A stretch of 34,773 nt of DNA, taken from NCBI GenBank assembly GCA_037447655.1, contig JBBHKE010002935.1, positions 1 through 34,773 of the forward strand. The letters run 5' to 3'. This document shows positions 11,043 to 23,382 of the stretch, one piece after another. Positions within the stretch are counted from its first letter, which is position 1. Every line of letters begins with the position of its first letter. The stretch is from Zygnema cylindricum (Eukaryota > Streptophyta > Zygnematophyceae > Zygnematales > Zygnemataceae). The translations under genes and the position numbers were made by a program. The notes beneath the pieces are model-generated. The model was given only the letters and a program-made list of their open reading frames with translations. It was not told where the DNA came from and did not search any database.

Positions 11043-14000
11043 TTACCAAAACCTCCATGGATCTTTCCATGGAGGAACATAATCTGATGTGACAGGTGTC
11101 AAGTGGAAGGAAGTCACGGCTTCTCGAATTGCAGGTTCCATCTGCAAAAAGACAAAAAAATAAGTAAAGATGTTAAATTAGTTACCTTAGAAAACTCTCC
11201 AGGCAATGGTATAGGACCAAAAGTGAAAATGAAACAACAACAAACACTTTTGGACGTCAACAAGCAAACGTAGTCAGAAAGACCGCTTTTTCATTATTAT
11301 TTGTCCACCAAAAAGTTGTTCTACAAGGTTTAGGACAATCTCTTGGTGAGAATAAACATGTCTGACAATCTTTCATAATCACACTGCTGGTCAGGTGACT
11401 TGTAAAGTGATCAGAAAGGAGATGTTAACTTTACTCAAAAATAACCTGTAGATGGACTTGTAAAGACCAAAAGTACAACTACTGCAACTCAAAAGAAATA
11501 TTCGTGTCACATAAGGCAATCAAAGTGACAACAGTCATCTCCCACAGACACAAAAATCACATATGAACACAAATGCATCGTCGGGCTCGTGCGTCAAAAA
11601 ACCGGTCACTCCTGCTGTTTTTTGTAAGTGCAAAAATATTTTTTCCTTTACATTCTTTATATTTGTCCATATAAAAATACACGATAAAATTACTCTGACT
11701 ATACTGAAAGTTGATTTCAGCTACCGTATAGATTCATACAACCAGAAACTGAACATATCATCTATGAATCAAAGTTATTGTGAAAAAAAGATACTCACTA
11801 CGCGTTGACTTAAAAGATCACTGATAGAAACTGAACAAGCATTTCAAAGAATCGCGGCATTCCCTAGATCTACAGACCAAATACTGTAACACACTCGCAG
11901 GAAAAAAACACTGAAATTTGGTCAGTTTTAACTAACCTGTGTACTCTATAAAAACTATTCCAACTTATGGAATGACTGTGTGAATGTCATTGTATCGCTG
12001 TTATTATGACTGCATGAATCCCAACGAAGAAACAAATACATGCAAAGCTTACCTTCGGCCAGAGAGACTGGAGTGTTGAAATATTCAAAGTATAAATGTA
12101 GCCTTCCCGTGAAGCGCTCACAGCCAAAGAGTGGCGGTAGACATCGGGTGAATAATCCTGGAGGACAAAAAAAAGAACCGAGTACTTAAAGACTATCAGA
12201 CTAAGACTGTCGGACAGACTGGCACCAAAGGCAGGGACTTACCTCGAATAAACTGGAAAGAAACAGAAAAAAGAGAATCAAAGGCACCGGAGCAGAATCA
12301 TTCCCGACAAGAAAACAGAGGAAGTCTTTTGGGAGCAGGTCATATGTGTAACTTACAAAATTGGTGGGCGATTTTTGTGCGAGGTATTCATAAACCCAGT
12401 AAGCCTCTCCATCAATCTGCATGCAACCCATTGATTTGCTGCCTTTATACGATCTATACACACCAATTCAAACATACGCAGCATTAAAGTACACTGTAAA
12501 TTGGACATTTTTAGGATTTAAAAAGTCATCGGTTAACAGTCGATAAGTCCAAGAGTAACCCAGTATCAATTTCCTGACAGTCAATAGGAACCCCTTCCCC
12601 AGTTTATCCCTTTTCTTGAACAGGAAACATTCATAGTCGTCACATACCTCTTTAGTGAAGGCTTCTTCTATACTAACTTCCTGCAGTCTCTGTACAGGAG
12701 TCAACCGCTGTTCCAAAAAAAGTCCATCCCACCAACTCATTCTTAGAACACACTTCTTATCTATCAGCAAATTGTCAATTAAATTACACAAAACAAAACG
12801 CCAGAAACTCCAGAAGGTGAAAGTATAAACAGGGTTTGAGGGCATCAAACCCTTAAAGATACAGAGCATCTGCTTACTCTATAATGCAAGGATGACAGGA
12901 AAGCTCATGCTTGAGAACAAAACCATATTACTGGATGACCTTTTTAAGTAAAGCCAAGAGTGCCAAAGAGTGTGAGTTGACAGAGGAGAAACTTTTTATG
13001 AGGTTGAGGAGGATGGAAGTCTAAATTGACAAAGCAAATTCGAGGTTGAGGAGGATGTAAGTCTGAGATGAAAAAGCAGAAGCTTTTTCAATGAAAGAAC
13101 TAAATTTGAGGTTGAGAAGATGTAAAAACTCACAGCTGTTGACTTGTCTGCCAATACTGAGCGAGCCACGTCAAGGGCTGCCCATTCTTTGGTGTCTGAC
13201 TTCCGAAGAAATGTGTTGTTTGGAGGACCAACCTGCAGATTGTCCATTAATGCGAAAGATGTATAGAATATGTTTTAATGTATAGAAACAAGCAGATTTC
13301 ATCAGACGACATTCATCATACATCAACATTAAATAAGACCAACTTCCCATTCTGGATATCATCACTAATCAAAACCTATCAATACCTTTTTGCTACAACC
13401 AACAGGGTGCTGGTATTTTCTGCCCCCTGAACATGCAAAAGCGTTAATAATATTAATTGTCATTTTCTTAACAACATTAATTTGCTAAGCGGTTGAAAAT
13501 CGTCCACGTCTCCCCGACCTAAATTAGAAATAATCACACTAAATCAAACCCAACACTACATATTCCTTAACGCTAATAGTGATTCACGGTATACCACTAA
13601 CAAACTAAGTCTATTTGATAATTCAAAATAGCTGAATCTGTTCACTGCTGCAAATGAGTTAGTGAAGAGTGGCACCTAGATCTGTGAGAATTGACCAGTA
13701 TTTTCTGTCAGTTATAAACTTTATAACTTGAGAACCACACTTATGTGGTGAGTGGTGTTAATGAGAACTGGTGGCAAGAAACAAACAACAAGCCGTACTT
13801 GTAAAGAAACAAATTAAACAAACTCACCGAAACCGACACCACAAGGTTATTCTTGTAGTCCAATCGTTCCGAAACAATGCGTTGTCTCGCATCCGCTGTC
13901 CATCCCTATGAGAAGCTCTGGACAAAAGTCAGGAGAAGTGGCTCAAAGAATTCTCCTTTCATTTTCCAAGAAATTGCAAACAATGGCTCTCACTTTTAGA

Positions 14001-16628
14001 GACAATCAGGCACTATGGATGGAAATTATCAGTGATGTTTCTGTTTGTGAGTCCCGAAAGGACGGTTAGATTCAGTATAAGTTTAGGAAATTAAGGGTTT
14101 CTAGGAACTAAGATTTCTGACTGCATTCGCCTATTCATTACATGGATCTCTGTTTTGAAACAGTAACAATGATGTAATACTTCATACTTGGGAGCTGTAG
14201 GTTTGAGGTAAGAAAAAGCAAGTGATATGTAATTTTCTCACTTTTACTCAATTAAAGACATTCAAAATGAAACCTGCCATAATTCATCACCAGATAAATT
14301 GGCTTTCAGTAAATCAAAGCCAATCCTTCACTTCCACGCCTGCTTTAACACCTCACTCTTGCTGATTTTTGCCTCAATTGTAAATGAAAAATCGGTTTGT
14401 AAAAAGATAAAACATTATCTTAACCTGCCTGCTGAGCTCCAATCATATTTTTGGTGAAAGATGGTGATTACAATTCCCAAGCTGATATAGACTGTCAACT
14501 CGAATAAACAAAGTTTGAAAGTGAGTAACAGATTTGAAGTTGAAACAGTCCTGTTATTACACGGTGCTTGAATGTTGTTTTCATATGAATCCCCATAGGG
14601 CATACTCAGAGCCACCGTAGATGGTACAGACTAACCCATACAACACACTACAATTTAATACAAAAATACAATACAAAAACTGTCTACAATACAAATTTTG
14701 ACCATATCAAAACCGCAGATAACCGGCCAAATCTCATGCATAAATCCATCGACAAGATGTTCATCCTATCTTTGTCCTCAATCCTTTACACAAGGACTGA
14801 GTTTGTGTTTGGTTATAAAGGAGCACGAGAGAAAAAAAAATGTAATAATTTTGAATAAATTTGTGCAGTTTGAATGTTCGTATCAACATTATTATGTTCA
14901 ATTTTGAAATATTTAATTGAGCTTTTGTCTTCAATGAGACCCTGGAGACAGTCAACATAATCCGAGGTCTCTGAAGTGGCCTTATTCCTTCCAGGAGTCA
15001 TGCGTTATCAAATACATAAATTACTTGTGAATATTCATATACATGCAATATTACTGGGGAATATTCATAATATACCTACATTGTTACTCTGGAATACTCA
15101 TACAGATACATTACTAGTCGGGAATACTCATTTAGAGGTTCATGTCGAGCAGCTTACGTGCAAGGGGTGCAGCAGAGGAATACCGTTCCGGCTTTCGGGT
15201 TTCAATCCTGTATTTTCCCACCATTTAAATGTTAAAATACTTCAACTTTTATGTAGAAGCATAAAACATTCAGATGAATTTGACTGGTCATGGCATCTAA
15301 CACCACTACAGTTAAGGTATTTCGCATGGAAATTTGAAACAGACATCATCAGACCATCAGACCATCATCTGTCTGACAAAAGAAAAGTTTCAAAAAAAAG
15401 GGATTCAAGAGCTATTTGGTGACTGATGGGGGCAATTCTACGTCATCATCAGCTTAATCTTTCATCACAGAGGGAAGATTCTTACCAGGAAAATTTAGCT
15501 GAGGTGGCAGGAGAGTTTAACGGGTATTTGAATGTGTACGCGTTTAAGACATCGAATAGCTCACCAAACTCCATCTCTTGAGCTGTCATCTGACCAGCTG
15601 CAATAACAGCCACGATCTAGGAAATCCATTATAAATACCAAAAGGATATCCCATTAACAGAGGTCATCATTTTCTGCACCCTACTGATAATACGACCCTC
15701 TGATTCCAAATACACAGTAGAGGCAAAAAGAATTTTTCAAAATGCCTCAAGTTACTTCCTTGCAGCCATTTACCGCTGCCTCTTTGAAATTGAAAAAGAG
15801 ATTGAAAAATAAAAAATGGGAGCTCAAGCAAGAAAGCTCCAAAAGTAGTTATTTAACAAACACATGCAGCAAATGCCTCTTCAGAGCATGTTGCTGCACT
15901 CTCAAAACTCATTCGATAAACTTGCAAACTGCTGTAACTCCCAAAACTTGTTTAATGACTACCTTTCCAGCAACCTACTGAAGGGTTTAAGGTGTTACCA
16001 TCCGCTAGTTCCATTGCATTCGCAGGTTGGACACATAATTCATACATTGAAAGTCCGGCAACTGTAAGAAGCCCAGCGACAACGGCTCTTCGACTGGAAT
16101 CTAAAACATCCATTTTGGTCCCTCCAAAGTTTTTTCGTGAATTCTCAGAGCCCGCTTGGTCATATGCGTTCGACTCTTGGGCCATCGCCAACCTACATTG
16201 AATCACCCACAAAGAAAGGATGGTAAAGAAGCAGCATTCCAAAAATTTCAATATGGGCCAGAACGTTTGCACAGAGTACATCGCATAAATAATCTTGAAA
16301 ATGCTTTAATTTGCTTATTCAATTATTGAAACTCGGCAACAGTCCATTTATGAGGACTTTTAGTCTAGAAGAAACTAAAGAAGTAGGAACTAACAGACGA
16401 TTCAAATAATAGGAATAGAAATAGTGACAAATCTCACAAATATGATCCCCGCTTTTTGTAGTATTGACGAGAGCTGTGTGCGAGAGGCAAGCCATAGCCA
16501 AACTGGTTATCCGATGACAAATACAAAGGATATCTGCAGAGAAATCTTTGTGACACGCCATAGTTATGATCCTGTCGATGAAGGACGAGTCCAAGAGGGC
16601 AGGCGGAGCCCGCAAGTGCAGTAGCCAT
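11043..16628 (-). CDS. PPD1: PsbP-domain thylakoid lumen protein, PPD1-like
   Basis: Ten exons, all with GT..AG borders and consistent phases: 16628-16438, 16192-15999, 15597-15486, 15207-15158, 13895-13828, 13232-13134, 12707-12648, 12416-12357, 12157-12053, 11141-11043; 345 residues. The start is the MATALAG ATG; the frame is open further up but only with a GTG. Residues 1 to about 90 look like a plastid transit peptide. Next comes a lumenal signal with twin arginine (R98-R99, SSRRAVVAGLL), a hydrophobic core and an A-N-A cleavage site at 121-123, so Tat export to the thylakoid lumen is expected. The mature part has PsbP-family blocks: NAYTFKYP (147-154), RKPERYSSAAPL, DARQRIVSER, VGPPNNTFLR, DGEAYWVYEYL, EGYIYTLN and the terminal WKDPWRFW. 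In Arabidopsis PPD1 assists photosystem I assembly; the PPD1 assignment is from memory, PsbP-family membership is firm. Confidence 0.9.
13567..13594. repeat. Repeat-element end inside a PPD1-like intron
   Basis: TTAACGCTAATAGTGATTCA plus CGGTATAC, within the intron 13233-13827. It matches the right terminal repeat seen at 8703-8727 and 5909-5937. No left partner is seen nearby, so an old truncated insertion is likely. Confidence 0.6.
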
Positions 16629-18229
16629 TGGAAGCCGCAGCAATACGCTCCTTTCAAACGCAGAGACAGAGACCTCCACGATTTGAAAGTTCTAGCGCCT
16701 TAAGCCATTCGGATAATCCTCTGTTTGTTGATATTTTGGTCGATTGGGCTCGGGTCGTAACTAATATCGGGAGCTGGAGCTGATCGATCCAGTACTGTAC
16801 TTTAGATCGCTCATATCGGTTCTGTCTGACGATTGATGTTCAACACTTTCGGTGCAGTATGTAGTGTTTCCGTGGCCCCCATTTGTTATTTTCCATAGAC
16901 AGCACTAGCCACTCAAGTCCAAAGTGCCTCCAAAAATTGCGAGCAAAGTCGGGAATATTTTGTCGTTTTGTGATGTAAATAGCATGATGTATAACTGATT
17001 AACTGCATCGAATCTGTTGAAGATAAGATCAAAAGTCCGCATGATTCGAAGTATTATACGCGCATGTTGGTGTAAAATAGGCGTACCGTAACATCCACCC
17101 ATGTTTAACTCGAAGCTGGTTCTAAGAAGATTGAAACTTTGCGTCGTTTTGTTTACAAAATGTACAGATATTGGCGGAGCGCTAACTCGTACGGTAAATT
17201 GACTTTGTAATTTTTGGACCATTGAACTTTGGCCACGGAACAACATCAGAAAAGTTCTGTGTTGTTGGGGGGGGGGGAATACCCCTGTTATTCCAGGGGT
17301 TACTGATCATAAAGAAACGTGTGACGTACGTTACAATTACCCAGTAACAATCTCAGGGCGGTACGCCACACCTTTTGTGCGTATAAAACGGAGAAAATGC
17401 GAAACTTTTGATTTAATGCGTAAGAGCGTTGAAAATACATCGGTTTGTATCCATATTCACGAAGAAAGGAAAGCTAAACGATTTCCTTCCGCGCGCAGCG
17501 GAAGTATGGAACAAAGGCTATATGCTTTGGACAAAACGACAAATGAAAAAAGCTGTTTCTGAAAAGTGTGTTCAGATGTTACTTGCTAGTGCTACGACGT
17601 ATACGTGTCAACTCCAAAATTGTACAAGATAAAAAACGTCAAAAGCTAGTGCCAAGTGTCAGAGACTGGCTATGTGGCATCCAATGTTTGCTCTACGCGT
17701 GCTCCTTAACAACACTGCTAAATTGGAGAGACGCACTCTCGAGTTTGTCGAGACAAATGGTTGGAAATCGAAAAAGAATCATTTTTTCTCCAGAAAGGCA
17801 GTAAAGCTTTGGATTGTGTGCAGGTTATCGCATACCGTAGGTCATGTTAAAACCAGTTTTGTCCAAAGCAGTAATGGTCAACAGCTGACATCCTCGATTG
17901 TGCGACTGATTATGAAAGTTACTGTACTTTTATTCCACGGATATCTCCACCAATTTGTTCGCAGTGAAGCTTCTTTCAGCAACTCTTAGTGATCACAAGG
18001 TTCTTCCTCGACACAAGTCGAATTTATTTTAAGTAACAAATTTTGCTGAAACTTGCGTCCTCCACATCTGGAAATGAGGAAAATGTCCTTCCAAACTTCT
18101 TGCTAAGCCTTTTGCAGAAACAATAAACTCAGACCAAGCCTCTCTAAAACCTGTAACTCGCCAATTAATATTTAAAAACTAATAAACATCCTGGAGAAAA
18201 CCGACCAACAGCAGTAGAAGGATACAACC
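16629..18229. other. Divergent intergenic region
   Basis: Separates the starts of the PPD1-like gene (minus) and the AVT1-like gene (plus) and should hold both promoters. At 17377-17989 three overlapping plus-strand frames follow one another, suggesting a decayed gene, but I recognise no family. A minus frame at 16905-17246 also has no resemblance to a known family. A TATA-like TATTTAAAAA lies near 18167, about 60 bp before the AVT1 start. Confidence 0.45.
17267..17300. repeat. G11 run followed by a hairpin
   Basis: Eleven G residues (17267-17277), then ACCCCTG (17281-17287) and CAGGGGT (17294-17300) as 7-bp inverted arms with a 6-base loop. No function is assigned. Confidence 0.7.
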
Positions 18230-20642
18230 ATGGATATTCCGACACAATCAGGTTCTCAGCATAAACGTGACCAATGGAATCAACATTCTAACCATAGTGG
18301 TTTCGAACCCGATGAAGACAGCCATGAAGTCTTCCTCACTCCTACCATAAACCTCACACCGGGTGACAGTAATGAATTCAGTCTTCCAAACCCTTCCAGC
18401 TGGCCAAGAAGCTTTAGTAAGTCTATGTCTGGACTCATGGGAGCAGTATCACCGACCAATATCCGTAGTCCTCATAATACCCCGTACAGCAGTTTTAGAC
18501 AGAATAATGACACTTTAGCGAGATCAATAAGCAGCAATAATGAGGAATATAATGCGAAAGCAGTTTTGGAGAGTGCAGTGACTCCCCTTCTTAGTCAAGA
18601 GCATCAGCAGTCGGCTAATATTGACAGTGAAGGACAAGGAAAGTGGATGTCGGATTCGTATCGGTTTCCATCGAAGACCGCGAGTAATGTGGAGCCGGAT
18701 ATGCCTTTAGACAACGGTCAAAAGAGCGGTTTTTTCAGGGCATTTCTCAATGGATTGAACATTCTTACTGGTTAGTGAAGCTCAATTATGTTTATGAAGA
18801 TTGCAGTGTGGGGTTCTGCTTCATAGTTGTGAATATGGTATGGATGTAACGTTTGCATTACATGATTATGTTATACAGCAGATGCGTATTGTTTTGTAAT
18901 AATAATTTAGACGTGGATTGCAAAAGAGTGCGACAATTATTTTGTGGCATTTCGCTTCTTGCAGAGGTGCCCCTGTACGTTTATCTTCCTCGTAGGTCCT
19001 GTGCTTGTGTGCACGTCAATCAAGGACCTTTCCAGTTGGATGAAACGCGATATTTAGAGGTGTGATGTAGTTGGTAAATTGGATCTGATGTGTGAGCGTG
19101 CTGTCCAGTTTCGATATCATTTCATATTCTGGAATGTCTGACTCCTTAGATTTATTTATTTAGCTCCTGGGTGGACACATAGGTTCAGAAAACTTTTCTT
19201 CATTTCATGCATAGATATTGATCATGCTAGCTTCTTGTGTGGGCTTATTACCACGATTTCGTTCTAAATATTTAATTTCCATTGTGTGTTTGTTCTTGTC
19301 TGTTGTGTGAAGGTGTCGGTATTCTTTCAACGCCATTCGCAGCGGCTCAAGGAGGCTGGCTGGACCTCTTAGTACTTTTGACATTTGCGGTAATTTGTTG
19401 CTTCACCGGCATTCTTTTGCGTGATTGTTTAGAAAGTCAGCCAGGATTATTTTCATATCCTGATATTGGACAAGCAGCGTTTGGCTCTAGTGGACGTTGG
19501 CTTATTTCAATCCTTTTATATGCGGAACTTTATTTGGTTACAGTAGATTTCCTCATCCTTGAAGGCGACAACTTGTCGCACATTTTTCCTCAAGTAAGGA
19601 TTGGCCTTGGGAATCTGCAACTAACTTCGAGCCAAACATTTATTATTCTGACAGCTGTCTGTGTACTCCCAACAGTACTACTTCGCAATGTGAGTTATTT
19701 GGCGTATATTTCAGCAGGTGGAGTTGTAGCTTCCATCATGGTCGTATTTGGAGTGGCTTGGGTGGCAATTATCAACGATGTCGGTTTTCATCACTCGGGA
19801 ACTTTGCTCAACCTTGGAGGAGTTCCCGCAGCCATTGGCCTCTATGGCTTTTGTTACTCAGGCCATGCTGTATTTCCGACTATATACACCTCCATGAAAA
19901 ACCGAAAGCAGTTTCCATTGGTGAGCATCATAAAGTCAACAAAGCTTTTACCAAAAGGTTTAGGTGTTTGCTTGCATAAATCTTGTCATCATTCCCATTG
20001 GCCAATGTCTATTTTTAACAAATTTTTGGCAATGGTTCAGATGTTCATTATTGAACCTGTTTTCACTTCGATAACAATTTGATTCGATGAACCATGTGTG
20101 TTTCTATGCAGGTTCTTATTGCAAGTTTTGTAGCATGCACGGCTATGTATGCCGGAATAGCGGTAATGGGATATTCTATGTATGGTGAGGCAATAGAAAG
20201 CCAGATCACTTTGAATTTACCGGAAGAGTTCATGGCTGCCAAAATCACTATCTGGACAACGGTTGTAAACCCGTTCACCAAGTATAGTCTTACAATGACA
20301 CCATTGGCTCTAGCCCTCGAAGAGTTTCTCCCTACAAACGCAAGGAAATCCACCCAAGTAGCGATAGGGACATGCATACGAACAGGACTTGTCGCGAGTG
20401 GAGTGACCATTGCTTTAGCGATGCCATATTTCAGTTACGTGATGGCATTCATTGGCTCCTTCTTGAGTATGAGCATCTCAATTATCATCCCATGTGCGTG
20501 TTTTCTCCAAATTAAGCGGAACAAGTTGAAAAGGTACCAAATTTGTATTTGCTCGACAATTATATTTATAGGAGCTGTTAGTGCGGTTGTGGGCACTTAT
20601 TCATCTGTCCTAGGCATCCTTGAAAGTCTTGAAAAGAAGTGA
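18230..20642 (+). CDS. AVT1: Vacuolar amino-acid transporter, AVT1 type (AAAP family)
   Basis: Three exons: 18230-18770, 19313-19920, 20112-20642; introns GT..AG, phases 1 and 0; 559 residues, the usual length for plant AVT1 proteins. The start ATG is in a good context (ACAACCATGG). Residues 1 to about 165 form a hydrophilic Ser/Asn-rich cytosolic tail. The amino-acid/auxin permease fold begins at FLNGLNILTGVGILSTPFAA (TM1), followed by YPDIGQAAFG, LEGDNLSHIFP, LRNVSYLAYISAGGV, GLYGFCYSGHAVFPTIY, WTTVVNPFTKYSLT and a C-terminal block with IGSFLSM and PCACFL; about eleven membrane helices are expected. Known AVT1 members are proton-coupled antiporters moving neutral amino acids into the vacuole; direction and substrate here are inferred from the family. 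All signature blocks are intact and no frame break is seen. Confidence 0.93.
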
Positions 20643-23382
20643 AAGTAGTGTATGGAGTTAAAAAAAGAGAAACTCCTCACTTGTCCACTATGGACATAAT
20701 TTTGATAGATTGTTGTACAGTTCATTAAGAACAAAGTTAGTTTCTTACCTTTGTGTCATAATTTAGTTGGTAGGCCATTTTGTCATTTTGTTGTTTTGTT
20801 ACTATTATTTTTCAAAAATCGACATGACAACTTTTAGACACTTGCCGTGATTTGTCAGTGGCCACAATCCAGTATTGTTCTATCATTTGTCAAAGTCAAC
20901 TGAGGCGTAAGAATCATCCAGAACATTTACTTTTTGACCTTTGTCACCCTTTGGTTCATAATGTTTTGTATATCTTGTCGTACTACTTTTTAATCCAAGT
21001 CCACTGAATCTGCATTAGCACCTAGTACCTGTTCTCTTTCTCTCCGTTTTTGTTGTGTCCCTCCTTACCTCTCCTAGTCTATCATGTCTCATCCCTCAAA
21101 GGATGTCGCTTGATCTCATATCTCCTGTACCTCCATACCCCTTAAAGAACTCACCTGCATTTTCCTTCCCCTTTCCCTTTTTCCAGTTTCGACTGCTTTA
21201 AGTCCGTACGGATGAACTCCACTGTATTGCACTTTGAAGACAAAGGTGAGAAACGCTTGTTTGAATGTTGGTTGAAGGCTCATAAACTCTAACCCTGCGT
21301 AATTCTTAGGCTGATGTAGTTTAGTACTTTATTTATGACTGGTACACCATGAACCACTAATAATATCCTAACACATTCTTCCCCAGGTTTTTGCGCTATC
21401 AACTCTTTTTATTTTCTTTCTTTTTTCTCTATTTCATTTGCGGATCAAAATTGTCCACATCATTTAAATCAGAAAGAGAAGTATTAACATTAAAATAGTC
21501 CTCATGCCAATATTTTTTTAACACCAATAGCAATTCACGGTGTACTTTAAGGTATGCTTTTGAGTGTTGGACCTTGCAACATATGAACATTCAACGGAGC
21601 TGTGGCATTACTACAACTCCACATTTTCATTCAACTTTTGAACTTGAATAGGACGACAATACCTCCATATTCCACATTACCTGTAGATTTTTTTGTTTAT
21701 TTCAGAATGCATAATTGGAAACAGCTGAAACATGTACTAATGAAACCTGTTGCGAAAAACTCTAAAAACTTTCAAAAATAGAAGCTTGTTCAAGAAGAGG
21801 ACCTGGGAGGAAATACTCCACCTTCTATGCACACGCCTTATGTATTATTGGCCTTCTAAAGTTTATACAGGTTCCTAATCTTTTTGTTCAATGTATCTGA
21901 AATTTACATATCCCTTCTGTTTTTACTATATTTGAAGGAAAATATCACGTATCACGATACACAATAGACAGTAAGGGTTTCACAATTTTGAGTTTACGAC
22001 CTTTCCTGAATGAAAATATCCCATTTTCACATTTCAGTTCTTGAACGCTGTCACCATAACCCTGGAAGTCAACATTTAAAAAAGGATCTATTGCTGTGTT
22101 TTAAGGTTGTCACGCAGTTTTCAGAAACGATGTTAGTTGTTTCCGGTACACAATTTTAGGTTTTATATCCCCGTATCAGCTGATACAGTATTTGTATCAA
22201 CACAATAAAGGTGTACCAAAATATTGCACATCACAACTAGGAGAGATGCCATTCACACAACATATCTCCTCCTGATATTTAACCTAAAATAAGATACACG
22301 TCACTTGGTAATGCACCACCATTGCAATCCCACACTATTGATGATGATGGTTTAACGGGAAACCAGAGAGAAACCACTTTCCGCCACTAACATAGTCAAA
22401 AAATTGTCCACAGTGGCCAAAAAAATCAATTTCATGAATTCTCCACGTGAAAAGGAAAATTCCATAACTTCATTCAAAAAGAATACAGAGCAATAACCCC
22501 CCATTCCTACCTTCCAACATCATATCAAACACACACACACTCCACATCATCATCAAATTCATGACATCATTTCAACATCACTTCAAACATCATTCTCGCT
22601 TTCATTTTCAGATGACGCTCACATTTTCCAACATCCACAATAAACACAAAGACATTTTCCATGAAGTAGTTATTCCATTAACCAATATGCTTTAAATTTC
22701 CAACCAGTTGACAATATCCACAACCGTAAGTTTGTAAAATCATTTTTTATAATCCTCGGTATCAGATGTTTCCTCAAATCTGTCTCCCTCTTTCTTCCTC
22801 TCTTTAATGCGATTTGCATAATAACTGAAATAATAAAAAAAAAAAACAGAAAAGGGAATCTATACAACATTTAAAACTATTGTTCATGCCTTTGTAAAGA
22901 CTTATTCTTATCTCACAAGATAATAATAACAAGAAATTGATTAAAACTATCTACCCATTTAGTTCCCATATACAATCCCATCCAAAGTATTCAAACAACA
23001 ATCGTTCATGAGCCCAAACACTCCTCTCTCTTATCGTCTGTCCAAATCCCTTTTTAAAGAGACTCAGAAACAGAAACAAAAAGCAAAAGAAAAAGGTGGA
23101 TATCCACAAAAAGAACCATTCAAAAACCCCAAAATCCCTTCAAAAACAAAAAATCAAAAAAAAACACCAAAACCCTTAAAAACGCAATTTCCGCCGTGTT
23201 CTCCTTCACCGCTTCCTCGTCCCTTCAGATCACCTCCGTCCCTCTGTCAAAAAAACCGTAATCCCGCTCTTTATTTATTTGTCTCGCTGTCTTCTCCTCT
23301 AATATTTCCCCTCTGTCTCCTCTCCTCGTAATTGTTCTCTCTGTCTCCTTCTCGTCGCTGTCTTCTCCTCTCTTCGTCTCCT
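20643..23382. other. Intergenic region between AVT1-like and LSF2-like genes
   Basis: The two genes converge here, so it holds both 3' untranslated regions. Apart from a short TIR element at 21342-21545 there is a CA/CAT-rich zone (about 22500-22620) and an A-rich, then CT-rich zone (about 23040-23390). No supported gene. Confidence 0.5.
21342..21545. mobile_element. Short TIR element (MITE) of the TACACCG family
   Basis: 204 bp. Left end GTACACCATGAACCACTAAT; right end, reverse complemented, GTACACCGTGAATTGCTATT. Terminal identity is partial and the copy looks old. No target duplication is evident. Confidence 0.55.

Noticed and set aside
12648-12869. 133-residue minus-strand frame around PPD1-like exon 7
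   Set aside because: Only the 20 codons at 12707-12648 fit the family and the flanking splice sites; the rest is intron read-through.
15486-15609. PPD1-like exon 3 acceptor at ATTTCCTAG (15610)
   Set aside because: It would join out of frame to exon 2 and run into a stop; the TTGCAG acceptor (exon from 15597) gives phase 1 and continuous family-like sequence.
16438-16679. Longer N-terminus for the PPD1-like protein beginning at 16679
   Set aside because: That codon is GTG and a stop lies a few codons upstream with no ATG between; the MATALAG ATG at 16628 is in good context.
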